DNA from: Phycisphaerales bacterium
Lineage (GTDB): Bacteria; Planctomycetota; Phycisphaerae; Phycisphaerales; UBA1924
Direction: 5' to 3'
DNA length: 64,000 bases
NCBI GenBank assembly: GCA_029260345.1
Contig: JAJDDK010000006.1
Span: forward strand, 248,001-312,000
Positions within the stretch are counted from its first letter, which is position 1. Each line of letters starts with the position of its first letter. Made by a program: the position numbers and the translations under genes. Below the pieces are notes generated by a model that was not told where the DNA came from, searched no databases, and saw only the letters and a program-made list of their open reading frames with translations. This document shows, piece after piece, positions 25,375-34,553 of the stretch.

Positions 25375-27882
25375 TCATGGAATCAAAGTCCAGTTGGCAA
25401 GCAGCTGCGCGAGGTCGGCCCCATTAATCAGTCCATCGCTGTTGAGATCGGCCGCGGGGTTTGCGATTGGATCACCCCACACAGAAAGCAGCGCTGCGAG
25501 GTCCGCGCCATTCACGATCGCATCGCCCGTGAGGTCGCCGATGCACGTAGGCATCTCAATTTCGAATAGATACGCCCGGCCCGCATTGTCTCCGCCATTT
25601 GGTTGAAGTCCGACGAGCGCACGGGCGCCGTCCACCGCGACGGCGGTCCCGAGATCGGGATTGACGCTCGCCAGCACCGGGATGATTTTCGCCGTCTGCT
25701 GGCCCGTACTTGCGTCAAACACATACGCCGCGCTGAAGTCAGCGTTGTAGGCGCCGACAACAACGTCTCCACCGCGCACCGCGACGGAAGTCCCAAAAAC
25801 ATCGCCCGCAGCGCCGTCGATCGGAACCAGCTTGTGCAGCTGCATTCCTGTTTGCCGATCGAAAACGTAGGCCGAACCGACGGATTGATTTTCCTGAAAA
25901 TCACCAGTGGAGACGACGGCCACGAATGACTCACCAATGGCGACGTGTCGGCCAAAGCTTTCGAACGCCCCGCCATCATCGGGCAAGAGCTTCATGAGTT
26001 GCTGACCGGTCATCGCGCTGAAGAGATACGCAGAGCCCGAGGAGTTTCCGAGATCGTCATCACCCATGGCGCCCACAACGACCGTGTCGCCATCAATACC
26101 GACGGAAAATCCAAAGAAATCAGACGACGCCGGGTCCGTTGGCGCAAGCTCAGTCATGAATTGTCCATTCACGGCGTTGACGAGGTACGCCGTTCCCGCA
26201 CTCAGTCCGTTCTCGTCATGGCCGGAAGCGCCGATCACAGCGATTCCATCGCTGATTGAGACCGATGCGCCAAATGAATCGAATGAAAGTCCATCAACGG
26301 GCAAGAGCTTGAAGAGCTGCTGCCCGGTCATGGCATTGAACAGGTACGCCGACCCGGCGCCCGGGCCGTTGTCGCTGTCTTCGCTGGCGCCGATGATCGC
26401 TGTTGTGCCGCTCACCGAAACCGAGATTCCAAACTGCTCAAATGGCCCGCCATCCAGCGGAAGTAGCTCGGCGAATTCCATCCCGGTGATCACGTTGTAC
26501 GAATACGCCGCGCCGGAGCCTTCGCCGTTGTCCCCATGATTGAATGCGCCGACCACACCGATGTCGCCGCTCAATGCGACAGCCGCGCCAAACTGATCAA
26601 AGCTCGCGCCATCTGAAGCGGTGAGTTCATTCGCCAGACTCCAGCCCCCGGACAAGATGTTTTCGAAAACGTAGGCGGCGCCGGATTCGGCAAATGGGTC
26701 GTCGTGAAATCGTGTGCCAACGATCAGTGTCACGCCATCAAGCGCCAGCCCTTCGCCGAACCAATCATTCGCGGCGCCGTCGGATGCCCCAACCTGCGCC
26801 AGCTGGAATCCAGTCGTGGTGTCGAACACATACGCCATGCCGGCATCCGTGTCGGTCATGTCGCGATGACTGGCGCTGACGACCGCGGCGCCGCCGTCGA
26901 CGGAGACGTCATGCCCGAACCAGTCGCCCGGTGCAGGGCTCGGCGCCGCAAGGCGGAATGTCTGTGCCCAATCGCCGAGGCTGTCTTCCCGAAAGACGTA
27001 CGCGGCGCCGGAATCAACGCCCGCCACGTCATCAAAGAAGGCGCCCACGAGCGCCGTGTCTCCATCGAGCGAAACCGAATTGCCGAACCACGCATCGCCG
27101 GTGGGCACGAGGGGAATGAGTTTGTCGATTTCAATCCAAACGCCGGCGCCGTTGTCGCGGAAGATATACGCGCTCCCCGCTGCGTCAGCGCCGTCGTCAT
27201 CGAGCGGGGCGCCCACAAGGGCTGTGTCACCGCAGACCGAGACGGCGTATCCAAACAAATCGTTCGGCGCCGCATCGGACGCCTTGAGCTTCGCGACTTG
27301 CGTCCAGTTGCCCAAGCCGTCGTCTTTGAACACGTATGCCGCGCCGGAATTATTGCCGCCTTCATCGTCGAGCCGGGCCCCCACGAGCGCCACATTCCCA
27401 TCGATGCTCACGGATTCACCGAACGAGTTCTCGGGCGCGCCGTCGAGCGGAAGGAGCTTGGCAATCTGAATGCCTGTGGTTGCGTCGAAGATGTACGCTG
27501 ATCCGGACGCATCACCGTTGTCATCATCGAACGGGGCGCTGATGAGGATCCGATTCCCATCGATGGAGACGGCAAAGCCAAATTCATCGAGCGCGGCGCC
27601 ATCATCGGCGAGCAGCTTGAGAAATGGCGCTCCCGTGGAAAGGTTGACCACGTACGCGGCGCCGGATCGATCGCCGTTGTCGTCATCGTTGCGGGCCCCG
27701 ACGACGGCGAGATTCCCACTCACGCTGACGCGAAATCCGAACTCATCCGCCACGGCGGCGTCGAGCGGCGTGAGCTTCAGATTCTCAGTGAGCACCAACG
27801 GCTGCGGCGCTGCGATTGAGAAGGAGGCAAGCGTAAGGGCGCATACGACAATTACGCTGACATGGAAAAAGGCCAGACGCAT
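25375..27882 (-). CDS. Exported FG-GAP repeat protein with dockerin-like domain
   Basis: The product has about 835 residues from MRLAFFHVSVIVVCALTLAS (signal peptide, cut near IAA-P). I count 14 consecutive FG-GAP-like repeats of about 45-50 residues, each of the form D-G-x(4)-FG-x-x-V-S-x-x-G-x-x-x-x-V-G-A ... G-x-A-Y-x-F. Seven such repeats normally build one beta-propeller, so 14 suggests two propellers in tandem. The C-terminus is a dockerin-like pair (GDLTGDAIVNGADLAALL, then DLNSDGLINGADLAQLL). It is probably a surface adhesin or matrix protein that binds Ca in its D-x-D-x-D-G-like loops. It lies inside the dnaX-ybaB-recR cluster on the opposite strand. Confidence 0.85.
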   Translation of the reverse strand: MRLAFFHVSVIVVCALTLASFSIAAPQPLVLTENLKLTPLDAAVADEFGFRVSVSGNLAVVGARNDDDNGDRSGAAYVVNLSTGAPFLKLLADDGAALDEFGFAVSIDGNRILISAPFDDDNGDASGSAYIFDATTGIQIAKLLPLDGAPENSFGESVSIDGNVALVGARLDDEGGNNSGAAYVFKDDGLGNWTQVAKLKASDAAPNDLFGYAVSVCGDTALVGAPLDDDGADAAGSAYIFRDNGAGVWIEIDKLIPLVPTGDAWFGNSVSLDGDTALVGAFFDDVAGVDSGAAYVFREDSLGDWAQTFRLAAPSPAPGDWFGHDVSVDGGAAVVSASHRDMTDTDAGMAYVFDTTTGFQLAQVGASDGAANDWFGEGLALDGVTLIVGTRFHDDPFAESGAAYVFENILSGGWSLANELTASDGASFDQFGAAVALSGDIGVVGAFNHGDNGEGSGAAYSYNVITGMEFAELLPLDGGPFEQFGISVSVSGTTAIIGASEDSDNGPGAGSAYLFNAMTGQQLFKLLPVDGLSFDSFGASVSISDGIAVIGASGHDENGLSAGTAYLVNAVNGQFMTELAPTDPASSDFFGFSVGIDGDTVVVGAMGDDDLGNSSGSAYLFSAMTGQQLMKLLPDDGGAFESFGRHVAIGESFVAVVSTGDFQENQSVGSAYVFDRQTGMQLHKLVPIDGAAGDVFGTSVAVRGGDVVVGAYNADFSAAYVFDASTGQQTAKIIPVLASVNPDLGTAVAVDGARALVGLQPNGGDNAGRAYLFEIEMPTCIGDLTGDAIVNGADLAALLSVWGDPIANPAADLNSDGLINGADLAQLLANWTLIP

Positions 27883-28123
27883 GGTGATCTCGCTGTGAGG
27901 GATTGGGTCGATGCCAGTGAAGCCGAAAGCGAATTGCTGGCCGGCGACAAGGGCGATTCGCCTTGACTTCGGTTCATCAGCGTACTGCCGGGATGGCGCA
28001 ACCCCACGCACAATCCGCGACGATTGGAAAATAAATGTTGATTGGCGCTGCCGAATCGCGACTCGAAGTCCGGGGCGGTTGTCGCTTGTCAGACTCGCTC
28101 GAGTCGTCCAGCCGCTACAGAGT

Positions 28124-28129
28124 TAGGAT
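28124..28129 (+). promoter_or_regulatory. -10-like element 9 nt before recR
   Basis: TAGGAT ends 9 nt before the ATG at 28139. The AGGA inside it could alternatively act as a Shine-Dalgarno sequence, so leaderless initiation is less certain here than elsewhere. Confidence 0.4.
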
Positions 28130-28138
28130 GATCCAGCT

Positions 28139-28819
28139 ATGAGCGATGGACGAACCTCCAAATCAGTTCGTGAGACGGGCGACCGTCGAACGTCGCGCTC
28201 GCCATATCCGCGCGCGGTCGACGAGCTGATCGACCAGTTTGCAAAGCTCCCCGGCATCGGCCGGCGCACGGCGGAGCGTTTGGCGTTTCACATCCTGAAG
28301 TCGAGTGAAAAGGAAGCGATGGGTTTGTCGCAGGCGGTCGCGGATGTAAAGCGCACTGTCCGCCACTGCTCCATTTGCTTCAACCTCACCGACCAGGATC
28401 CCTGCCCGATTTGTTCGGACGAGCGTCGCGAGCGCGGCGTCATCCTCGTCGTTGAACAACCCAAGGACCTCATCGCGCTCGAACAAACCGGACTGCATCG
28501 CGGCGTCTACCACGTGCTTATGGGGCATGTCAGCCCGCTGGATGACATTGGCCCGGAAGACCTCACCATGTCCGAACTGCTGCGGCGGATCGATGCGCCG
28601 GCGAAGAACAGTGGGGGCATCAAGGTCACCGAAGTGGTATTTGGGCTGAATCCGACGCTTGAAGGCGACGGCACGGCGCTCATGCTGGCCGATGAAATTC
28701 GCAAACGTGAGGTGACTGTCAGCCGTCTGGCGCGGGGGCTGCCATCCGGCAGTCAACTTGAGTATGTGAACAAGGCGGTGCTGGCCGATGCGCTGCAGGG
28801 GCGGCAGAAGATGGAGTGA
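28139..28819 (+). CDS. recR: Recombination protein RecR
   Basis: RecR acts with RecF and RecO to load RecA on gapped DNA. The 226-residue protein has a helix-hairpin-helix region (FAKLPGIGRRTAERLAFHIL), a four-Cys zinc finger (CSICFNLTDQDPCPICSD) and a Toprim domain (VILVVEQPKDLIALEQTGLH, then YHVLMGHVSPLDDIGPEDL). The last third has the usual ATP-independent ring-contact residues (SRLARGLPSGSQLEYVNKAV). A 25-residue Ser/Arg-rich N-terminal extension is unusual. It is separated from ybaB by the reverse-strand FG-GAP gene and so has its own promoter. Confidence 0.94.
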   Translation: MSDGRTSKSVRETGDRRTSRSPYPRAVDELIDQFAKLPGIGRRTAERLAFHILKSSEKEAMGLSQAVADVKRTVRHCSICFNLTDQDPCPICSDERRERGVILVVEQPKDLIALEQTGLHRGVYHVLMGHVSPLDDIGPEDLTMSELLRRIDAPAKNSGGIKVTEVVFGLNPTLEGDGTALMLADEIRKREVTVSRLARGLPSGSQLEYVNKAVLADALQGRQKME

Positions 28820-28954
28820 TGAAGACGGGCAACACGCCCATCCTGCCTCCACAATTCCATTTTGAGGCAGAACGCACAGCTCGGAGAGCGGCGCCACCCC
28901 CGAGCGCCCCAATTGCTTTTGAAAGCCGCATGCAAACTCGGCGCCGATCCGATC

Positions 28955-28960
28955 TAGTAT
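28955..28960 (+). promoter_or_regulatory. -10-like element 9 nt before rpoN (leaderless type)
   Basis: TAGTAT, a 9-nt gap, then ATG at 28970. There is no Shine-Dalgarno sequence. Confidence 0.45.
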
Positions 28961-28969
28961 TGACGACCA

Positions 28970-30514
28970 ATGAGCGGAATGGGTTTCAACACGTCGCAGC
29001 ACATGCGGATGGGCCAGCAGATGAAGCTGGCGCCGCGGGTGATCCAATCGATGGAGATCCTGCAGCTCGCGCTGCCGGCGCTGCAGGAGCGCATCGACCA
29101 GGAGCTGGAGTCCAACGTCGCGCTGGAAACCTACGACCCGGCGACTGATGGGGATGAGGCCACCCCGCGCGAGGACACCGGGCCGGATCTGGAGCGCGAA
29201 CTCGATGTCGGCTCCGGCACGAGCGAAGGGGACTTTGCGCGGCTCGACGCAATGGAGTCCTCTTACGAGGAAGCCTTCGACAACGAATATTCCGCCGCCC
29301 GCGTCCGCCGCGAAGAAAAAGAATACATCCCGTTGCACCAGAAGTCCCGCATGGCGGGCGAACGCGACGCGAAGATGGACGCAATGGCCAACACAGCGGC
29401 GCCCGGCCCGTCGCTGACACAGCAGCTTTCTGAACAATGGTCACTCTCAGATGTCGATGAAGACACGAAAGCGCTGGGGTCGCTGATTCTCGAGTTCATC
29501 GATGGAGACGGTTATTTGCGCACCGACCTCGGCACGATCGCCGAACGCGCGAACATGAACGGTGCGGCGCCGACCGTCGAAGAACTCGAAACAGCGCTTC
29601 AAAAAATGCAGCGCGTGCTGGACCCGACCGGTGTCGCCGCGCGTGACGTTCGCGAATGCCTTTTGCTTCAACTCGATGCCATCGAGGAGGAAGAAGGCGA
29701 TGACGACGAACTGGATCATGTGCGGGCGCTCATCAAGGATTACTTGGAAGATTTGTCGCACAATCGCATGCCGCGCGTCGAGCAGCTCAGCGGGCTCACG
29801 ATGGATCAGATCCGCGAGGCCATGAAGTGGATGCAGCGGCTGAGTCTGGCGCCGGGGCGGCAGCTCGTCGATGAATCGCCGCAGATCATTGTGCCGGACG
29901 CGATTGTTGAATACGACGAGGACAACGATCAGTATGTCGCGTACATGACGGACGGCCGCATTCCCGGACTGCGCATCAATCCCGCGTACAGCGACATGGC
30001 GAAGGATCGAAACGTCGAAAAAAAGACGCGGGACTTCATCAAGACGAACCTTTCAAATGCGCACTGGCTCATCGATGCGCTGAATCAGCGCCGGCAGACG
30101 TTGCAGCGCGTCCTCAATGTCGTGCTGACGGCCCAGCGCGATTTCTTTGATTACGGCCCGGCGGCGCTCAAGCCGTTGCCGATGACGCAGGTGGCTGATC
30201 AACTCGGCGTGCATGTGGCGACAGTGTCGCGCGCGGTGGCGGGGAAGTATCTGCAAACGCCGCGCGGCGTGTTTCCGCTTCGCAAGTTCTTCACCGGCGG
30301 CATGCAGAACGAGTCCGGTGAAGATGTCTCGTGGGATTCGGTACGAGCGGCGCTGCAGGAAGTCATTGACGGCGAGGACAAATCCAAGCCGTACAGCGAT
30401 GAAGCGCTCGTTGAAGAGTTAAAGAAACGCGGGCTGGATATTGCGCGGCGGACAGTGGCAAAGTACCGGGCGCAGATGGATGTGCCGTCAGCGCGCATGC
30501 GCAAGCAGTATTAA
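28970..30514 (+). CDS. rpoN: RNA polymerase sigma-54 factor
   Basis: The 514-residue sigma-54 directs polymerase to -24/-12 promoters and needs an AAA+ activator. Region I is Gln/Leu-rich (RMGQQMKLAPRVIQSMEILQ). An acidic linker (about 50-110) precedes the core-binding region. The helix-turn-helix region lies near VADQLGVHVATVSRAVAGKY, and the C-terminus has the RpoN box ARRTVAKYRAQM. It is of normal length. No enhancer-binding activator is in the window. A GC hairpin with a T-rich stretch follows. Confidence 0.94.
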   Translation: MSGMGFNTSQHMRMGQQMKLAPRVIQSMEILQLALPALQERIDQELESNVALETYDPATDGDEATPREDTGPDLERELDVGSGTSEGDFARLDAMESSYEEAFDNEYSAARVRREEKEYIPLHQKSRMAGERDAKMDAMANTAAPGPSLTQQLSEQWSLSDVDEDTKALGSLILEFIDGDGYLRTDLGTIAERANMNGAAPTVEELETALQKMQRVLDPTGVAARDVRECLLLQLDAIEEEEGDDDELDHVRALIKDYLEDLSHNRMPRVEQLSGLTMDQIREAMKWMQRLSLAPGRQLVDESPQIIVPDAIVEYDEDNDQYVAYMTDGRIPGLRINPAYSDMAKDRNVEKKTRDFIKTNLSNAHWLIDALNQRRQTLQRVLNVVLTAQRDFFDYGPAALKPLPMTQVADQLGVHVATVSRAVAGKYLQTPRGVFPLRKFFTGGMQNESGEDVSWDSVRAALQEVIDGEDKSKPYSDEALVEELKKRGLDIARRTVAKYRAQMDVPSARMRKQY

Positions 30515-30558
30515 GTGTTTAGCGAGCCGGTCAACGTCAAATGACATTTCAATGACAA

Positions 30559-30600
30559 CCGGGCCGGGGACGGCCCGGCTCGCTGCGTGTTTTATTTTTT
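30559..30600 (+). terminator. Probable terminator of rpoN
   Basis: An 8-bp stem CCGGGCCG/CGGCCCGG with a GGGA loop (30559-30578) is followed 13 nt later by TTTTATTTTTT. The T-run is farther from the stem than usual, so efficiency is uncertain. Confidence 0.55.
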
Positions 30601-30610
30601 CAACGTATTT

Positions 30611-32443
30611 TCACTTCGTACCGGCCAACTTGCGAACCGTCTGATCAAACGTCTTCACCATGCTGGCGTGCAGGCTGTAGATGATGACGAAGTAAACGGC
30701 CGCCGCCGCAACAGCGCCGACAAGGAGGGATGCCTGCACTGCCGCACGCCCTCCATTGGCGCTGCGCAGCGTGTTGAAAGCGCCACGGTCCGGATCCACG
30801 ATGGTGAACACGGCCGCCGCCGGGTTCAGGCACGTCAGCGCCGGACCCACGATGGCGATGTCCGAACCGGCCTTCCACGCGCAGGCGCCGACAATGCCCG
30901 TGATCACCGCGACCACGCCAAACGTCTTGGTGACCGAGGCGACAGTGCCTTTGCTCTTGAGCGACCATTGCAGCCCGATCACGACGCAGAACGCCATGAA
31001 CGGCACCACCACCAGTGGCGCTACAATTGCACCTTCCGGCAGGATCAACGGAAGATTGATGGTTTGGCCGGCCGGAAGCGCCGTCGGGAAAATAACCTGA
31101 TTGCCGAAGCCATCAAAGAGCACATAGATCGCCGCGATCGCAATCGTGCCCAGCGGAACGGAAAGCATCGGCGTCAGAAAACTCACCAGCCCGCGGAGTT
31201 TGCCGCCGAGGTACTGGCTCGGTGTCAGCGGCGTAATCAAAAGAAGATCAAGCGTTCCATCTTCTCGTTCGCGCGACACCGCCGTGGATGACATATTGAT
31301 CGCGATGAGCGTGATGACGGCGATTTCAGACCAGACCGTCGCCAGCAGCGCGAATCGGTAATCGGTCGGGGTCCAGGCGCCGGAGTGAAACATCACGAGC
31401 ATCACGAAGCCCCAGATAAATCCAGCCCCGATGAAGCTCCAGCGTGTGATGACTTTGGGAAGCGTCGAAGCGCGTGCCGCAGCCTCGCGCCATGCGACCG
31501 GGTTGTGCCAGACGGAGCGCGAAGCACGAAGGCGTTCACCCGAATCGCTGACGGTGCCGCCCTTGCGCCACAGCGTGCCGCCGGCGGCGCCGACGCGCCG
31601 CACCATGATCGTGCTGATGGTCATCATCAGCAGGCTCGATCCGCCTGAGACAAGGCACCACGCGAGCACGGGTGAGCCATACCACAGGCGCGGCAGCCAC
31701 GACATGGCGCCAAGCGTTGCGGTGTCCGGGCGCGGGTAATTCGATGGTTCAAGCAACGCCTGCAACGCGAGGAACGGATTAAGCGGCGTCAATATGGTGA
31801 CGCCTCCACCGCCGCGAGGGCGCAGCCACACATCAATCGCGCCCGTCACGGCGAGATAGCTGATCGCGGAAATATAAAACGCAAAGACGGCGCGGCGCCC
31901 GGCCAGTCGTGACACGCTGAGCGTGATGGCGATCGACCCGACCAAGAGCGCTGCGCATCCGGCGATGGCATAACTGGCAAAGATGGAACTGGCTGGTACG
32001 CCGCCGAAGTACTGCGTAATCGCAAAGAGCGGGAGCGACGAGAAGAGCAGGGCCAGCACAAAGAGCAGCCGCCCGAAGAGATTTCCGAGCACAATCTGCC
32101 CGGCCGAAAGTGGCGTCGTCAGGAGAATGTCCCACGTGCGCGGATTCGCTTCTTGCGCAATCGCACCCGCCATGAAGACCGGCGCCAGCACACAAATCAG
32201 ACCGATCTGGAGATAGGCAATGAGTTCAAAGCTCGAGGCGCCCGCGTTGGCCAGTTCGGTGTAGCTGAGCTGCCCGCCGCCGGGGCCGAGTAGGAGGGTC
32301 CACAACAACACCACGATCAGGACGCCGATGTACCCAGTGCGGATGTAGAAATGGCGCATGCGGCGAGAGCCGCCCTGCACGAGCCTGACGCAGATCGGGT
32401 TGGTGGGTCCAAGCCTGAGGAACCAGCGGAGAATCGCGGGCAT
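30611..32443 (-). CDS. ABC-2-type permease with two fused modules
   Basis: The product has about 610 residues and roughly twelve membrane segments. The ABC-2 coupling-helix signature appears twice: ANPRTWDILLTTPLSAGQIV with LGNLFGRLL at about residue 105, and REREDGTLDLLLITPLTPSQ with YLGGKLRGLV at about residue 400. It therefore looks like two permease modules in one chain, which could work with one ATPase dimer. No ATP-binding partner is adjacent. Relatives occur in NosY/Gld-type exporters; the substrate is unknown. MPAILRWFLRLGP at 32443 is preferred over an upstream frame because TACCAT lies 6 nt before it. Confidence 0.75.
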   Translation of the reverse strand: MPAILRWFLRLGPTNPICVRLVQGGSRRMRHFYIRTGYIGVLIVVLLWTLLLGPGGGQLSYTELANAGASSFELIAYLQIGLICVLAPVFMAGAIAQEANPRTWDILLTTPLSAGQIVLGNLFGRLLFVLALLFSSLPLFAITQYFGGVPASSIFASYAIAGCAALLVGSIAITLSVSRLAGRRAVFAFYISAISYLAVTGAIDVWLRPRGGGGVTILTPLNPFLALQALLEPSNYPRPDTATLGAMSWLPRLWYGSPVLAWCLVSGGSSLLMMTISTIMVRRVGAAGGTLWRKGGTVSDSGERLRASRSVWHNPVAWREAAARASTLPKVITRWSFIGAGFIWGFVMLVMFHSGAWTPTDYRFALLATVWSEIAVITLIAINMSSTAVSREREDGTLDLLLITPLTPSQYLGGKLRGLVSFLTPMLSVPLGTIAIAAIYVLFDGFGNQVIFPTALPAGQTINLPLILPEGAIVAPLVVVPFMAFCVVIGLQWSLKSKGTVASVTKTFGVVAVITGIVGACAWKAGSDIAIVGPALTCLNPAAAVFTIVDPDRGAFNTLRSANGGRAAVQASLLVGAVAAAAVYFVIIYSLHASMVKTFDQTVRKLAGTK

Positions 32444-32449
32444 GAGTCG

Positions 32450-32455
32450 ATGGTA
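32450..32455 (-). promoter_or_regulatory. -10-like element 6 nt before the ABC-2 permease (leaderless type)
   Basis: TACCAT on the - strand, a 6-nt gap, then ATG at 32443; no Shine-Dalgarno sequence. Confidence 0.4.
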
Positions 32456-32932
32456 GCCGCAGAATGCGTCGTTGGCCCGGTGCGACGGCGCCTGCTGGGG
32501 AGCGCCGCTATGATGCCGAAATCGGGCGGCAAACGCCCGCGCTTCACTGCCGGCGCCCCAACTGGATGGACACGGGGCCCGTTTCGCTCGCCTTTTTGAT
32601 CGCCTCGAGTTTGCTCGTGCGGCGGGATGAGGGCGGCCCGTCATCGGGCTTTTGACGATGGCGGCATAGATTCAACCTGGACGTGCGACCCTTCACTCTC
32701 GCATCGATTTCATGCAACCGTACACGCGTTCAATTCGATTCCGAATTCCAATGAGGAACCGCGCGCCTGCGCGGCGACTTCGGAACGCGTATTCCCATTC
32801 GGTTCAATCGTCCTTGCTGGGGGATCGACTGCGCGGCGACTGACGCGCGACGCCCCTGACCGTGTCCGCTCGTGAGACGTCAGCCTGCGCTGAAGCGCGG
32901 ATGGTGCGCCCGTTCAAAAAGGGTGCACACTC
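32456..32932. other. Long intergenic region between the ABC-2 permease and rny
   Basis: The region lies between divergent genes. I see no supported gene or RNA. Near the rny end an 11-codon frame (ATG at 32901) has a TGA that overlaps the rny ATG; it may be a chance frame or a short coupled leader. AAGGG about 10 nt before the rny ATG is the likely ribosome site. Confidence 0.4.
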
Positions 32933-34534
32933 ATGAGCGGGATGGCGAACATACTCGGACAAACCAGCGGATCGGGCGGGACCATGCTCGTTCTTGTTGG
33001 CCTTGGCGCGCTGGTCGTCGGCGTCGTCGCGACGCTTGTTGCGGTGCGATTGATGGGCGGCCGACTGGTTGCCCAGTCTCGCGCCGAGGCGAATCGGCTT
33101 ATCGAATCGGCGAAATCGGAAGCCAGCAACGAAGCGCAGCGCGTTCGCATGGACGCCGAAAAGGAAGTGCTGGAGCGATCGCGCGCCTTCGAAAAGGAAA
33201 TGGACGGTTCGCGGACCGAATTGCGCGAGCAGGAGCGCCGACTGACCAAGCGGGAGGACGTCCTCGACCGCAAAATGGACACGCTCGGCGTCAAGGAAGA
33301 GCAGCTTTCCAAGGAAGCGGACCGGCTCCGAACCCTCGAACAGAAATTGAAGATGCGCGATGAAGAGCTGGAGCGGCTGATCGAGCGGCAAACCGACGAA
33401 CTGACCAACGTCGCTCAGATGAGCCGCGAGGACGCCAAGGAGCTGCTTCTGCAACGCATTGAGGAGGAAGTGCGGCACGATGCGGCCCACCTCACACGCC
33501 GCATCACGGAAGAAGCCGAAGAGGGCGCCAAGGAGAAAGCCCGAGAGATCACGATCCAGGCGATCCAGCGGTTCGCGGCGGACATCGTTTCCGAATCCAC
33601 GGTCAGAACGGTGCCGATCCCCTCTGACGACATGAAGGGGCGGATCATCGGCCGTGAAGGCCGCAACATTCGTGCGATCGAAAAGGCCACCGGCGTGGAC
33701 ATCATCGTGGACGACACGCCCGGCGTGATCGTGGTGTCCTGCTTCGACAAGGTGCGCCAGGCGATCGCGGCCGAAGCACTGACCAAGCTGATTTCAGACG
33801 GGCGTGTTCATCCGGCGCGCATCGAAGAAGTCGTCGCGCAAGTGCAGAAGGAAGTCGCCGAAGCAATCACCAAGTTCGGCCGTGATGCGGTGCTCGAAAC
33901 GAACTTGCGTGGCGTGCATCCGAAGATTTCCGAAGCGATGGGCAAACTGCACTACCGCACAAGCTATGGCCAAAACGTTCTGCGCCACTCGATCGAAGTC
34001 GCATTCATCAGTCAGGTGATCGCCGATCAGCTTGGTCTCGACGGCGCCGTCGCTCGTCGTTGCGGATTCCTGCATGACATCGGCAAGGCGATGGACCACG
34101 AAGTCGAAGGCGGTCACCCGAAGATCGGCATGGACTTCGCCAAGCAATTCGGCGAGAAAGACCCGGTGCTCAATGCCATCGGCGGTCACCACGCGGACAT
34201 CCCTTCAACGAGTTTCTACACGCCGATCGTGATGGCGGCTGATGCGCTTTCGGGCGCCCGGCCCGGCGCGCGCCGCGAATCGCTGGAGCGCTACATCAAG
34301 CGGCTTGAGCAGCTTCAGGAAATCGCGCTGGATCAGGAGGGCGTCGTCGAGGCGTACGCGATTCAGGCGGGCCGCGAAGTGCGCGTGATGGTGGACGCCA
34401 AACGCATCGGCGACGATGAGGCGTACCTCATTGCGAAACGCGTTGCGGATCGCGTCGCCGACGAAATGACCTTCCCCGGCGAAATCAAGGTGACGGTGCT
34501 CCGCGAAACGCGGGCCATCGAGATCGCCCGCTGA
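32933..34534 (+). CDS. rny: Ribonuclease Y
   Basis: RNase Y is a membrane-tethered endoribonuclease that starts mRNA decay. The 533-residue protein has an N-terminal membrane helix (about 18-40). A long charged coiled coil follows (about 45-200), then a KH RNA-binding domain (KGRIIGREGRNIRAIEKATG). The HD catalytic domain has GFLHDIGKAMDHEVEGGHPK and the second metal site GGHHADIP. Domain order and length are normal. mnmA starts 19 bp downstream, with its own -10-like element. Confidence 0.94.
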   Translation: MSGMANILGQTSGSGGTMLVLVGLGALVVGVVATLVAVRLMGGRLVAQSRAEANRLIESAKSEASNEAQRVRMDAEKEVLERSRAFEKEMDGSRTELREQERRLTKREDVLDRKMDTLGVKEEQLSKEADRLRTLEQKLKMRDEELERLIERQTDELTNVAQMSREDAKELLLQRIEEEVRHDAAHLTRRITEEAEEGAKEKAREITIQAIQRFAADIVSESTVRTVPIPSDDMKGRIIGREGRNIRAIEKATGVDIIVDDTPGVIVVSCFDKVRQAIAAEALTKLISDGRVHPARIEEVVAQVQKEVAEAITKFGRDAVLETNLRGVHPKISEAMGKLHYRTSYGQNVLRHSIEVAFISQVIADQLGLDGAVARRCGFLHDIGKAMDHEVEGGHPKIGMDFAKQFGEKDPVLNAIGGHHADIPSTSFYTPIVMAADALSGARPGARRESLERYIKRLEQLQEIALDQEGVVEAYAIQAGREVRVMVDAKRIGDDEAYLIAKRVADRVADEMTFPGEIKVTVLRETRAIEIAR

Positions 34535-34541
34535 AGCCGCC

Positions 34542-34547
34542 TACGAT
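34542..34547 (+). promoter_or_regulatory. -10-like element 6 nt before mnmA (leaderless type)
   Basis: TACGAT, then GTGGCC, then ATG at 34554. The GTG at 34548 is in frame but directly abuts the hexamer. There is no Shine-Dalgarno sequence. Confidence 0.4.
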
Positions 34548-34553
34548 GTGGCC

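Noticed and set aside
26704-27501. A 265-codon + strand frame opposite the FG-GAP gene
   Set aside because: Its repeats simply reflect the repeats of the real gene on the other strand.
28163-29437. A 424-codon frame on the - strand across recR and rpoN
   Set aside because: It lies opposite two clear genes and its translation (His- and Arg-rich, no family motifs) is a typical antisense shadow in GC-rich DNA.
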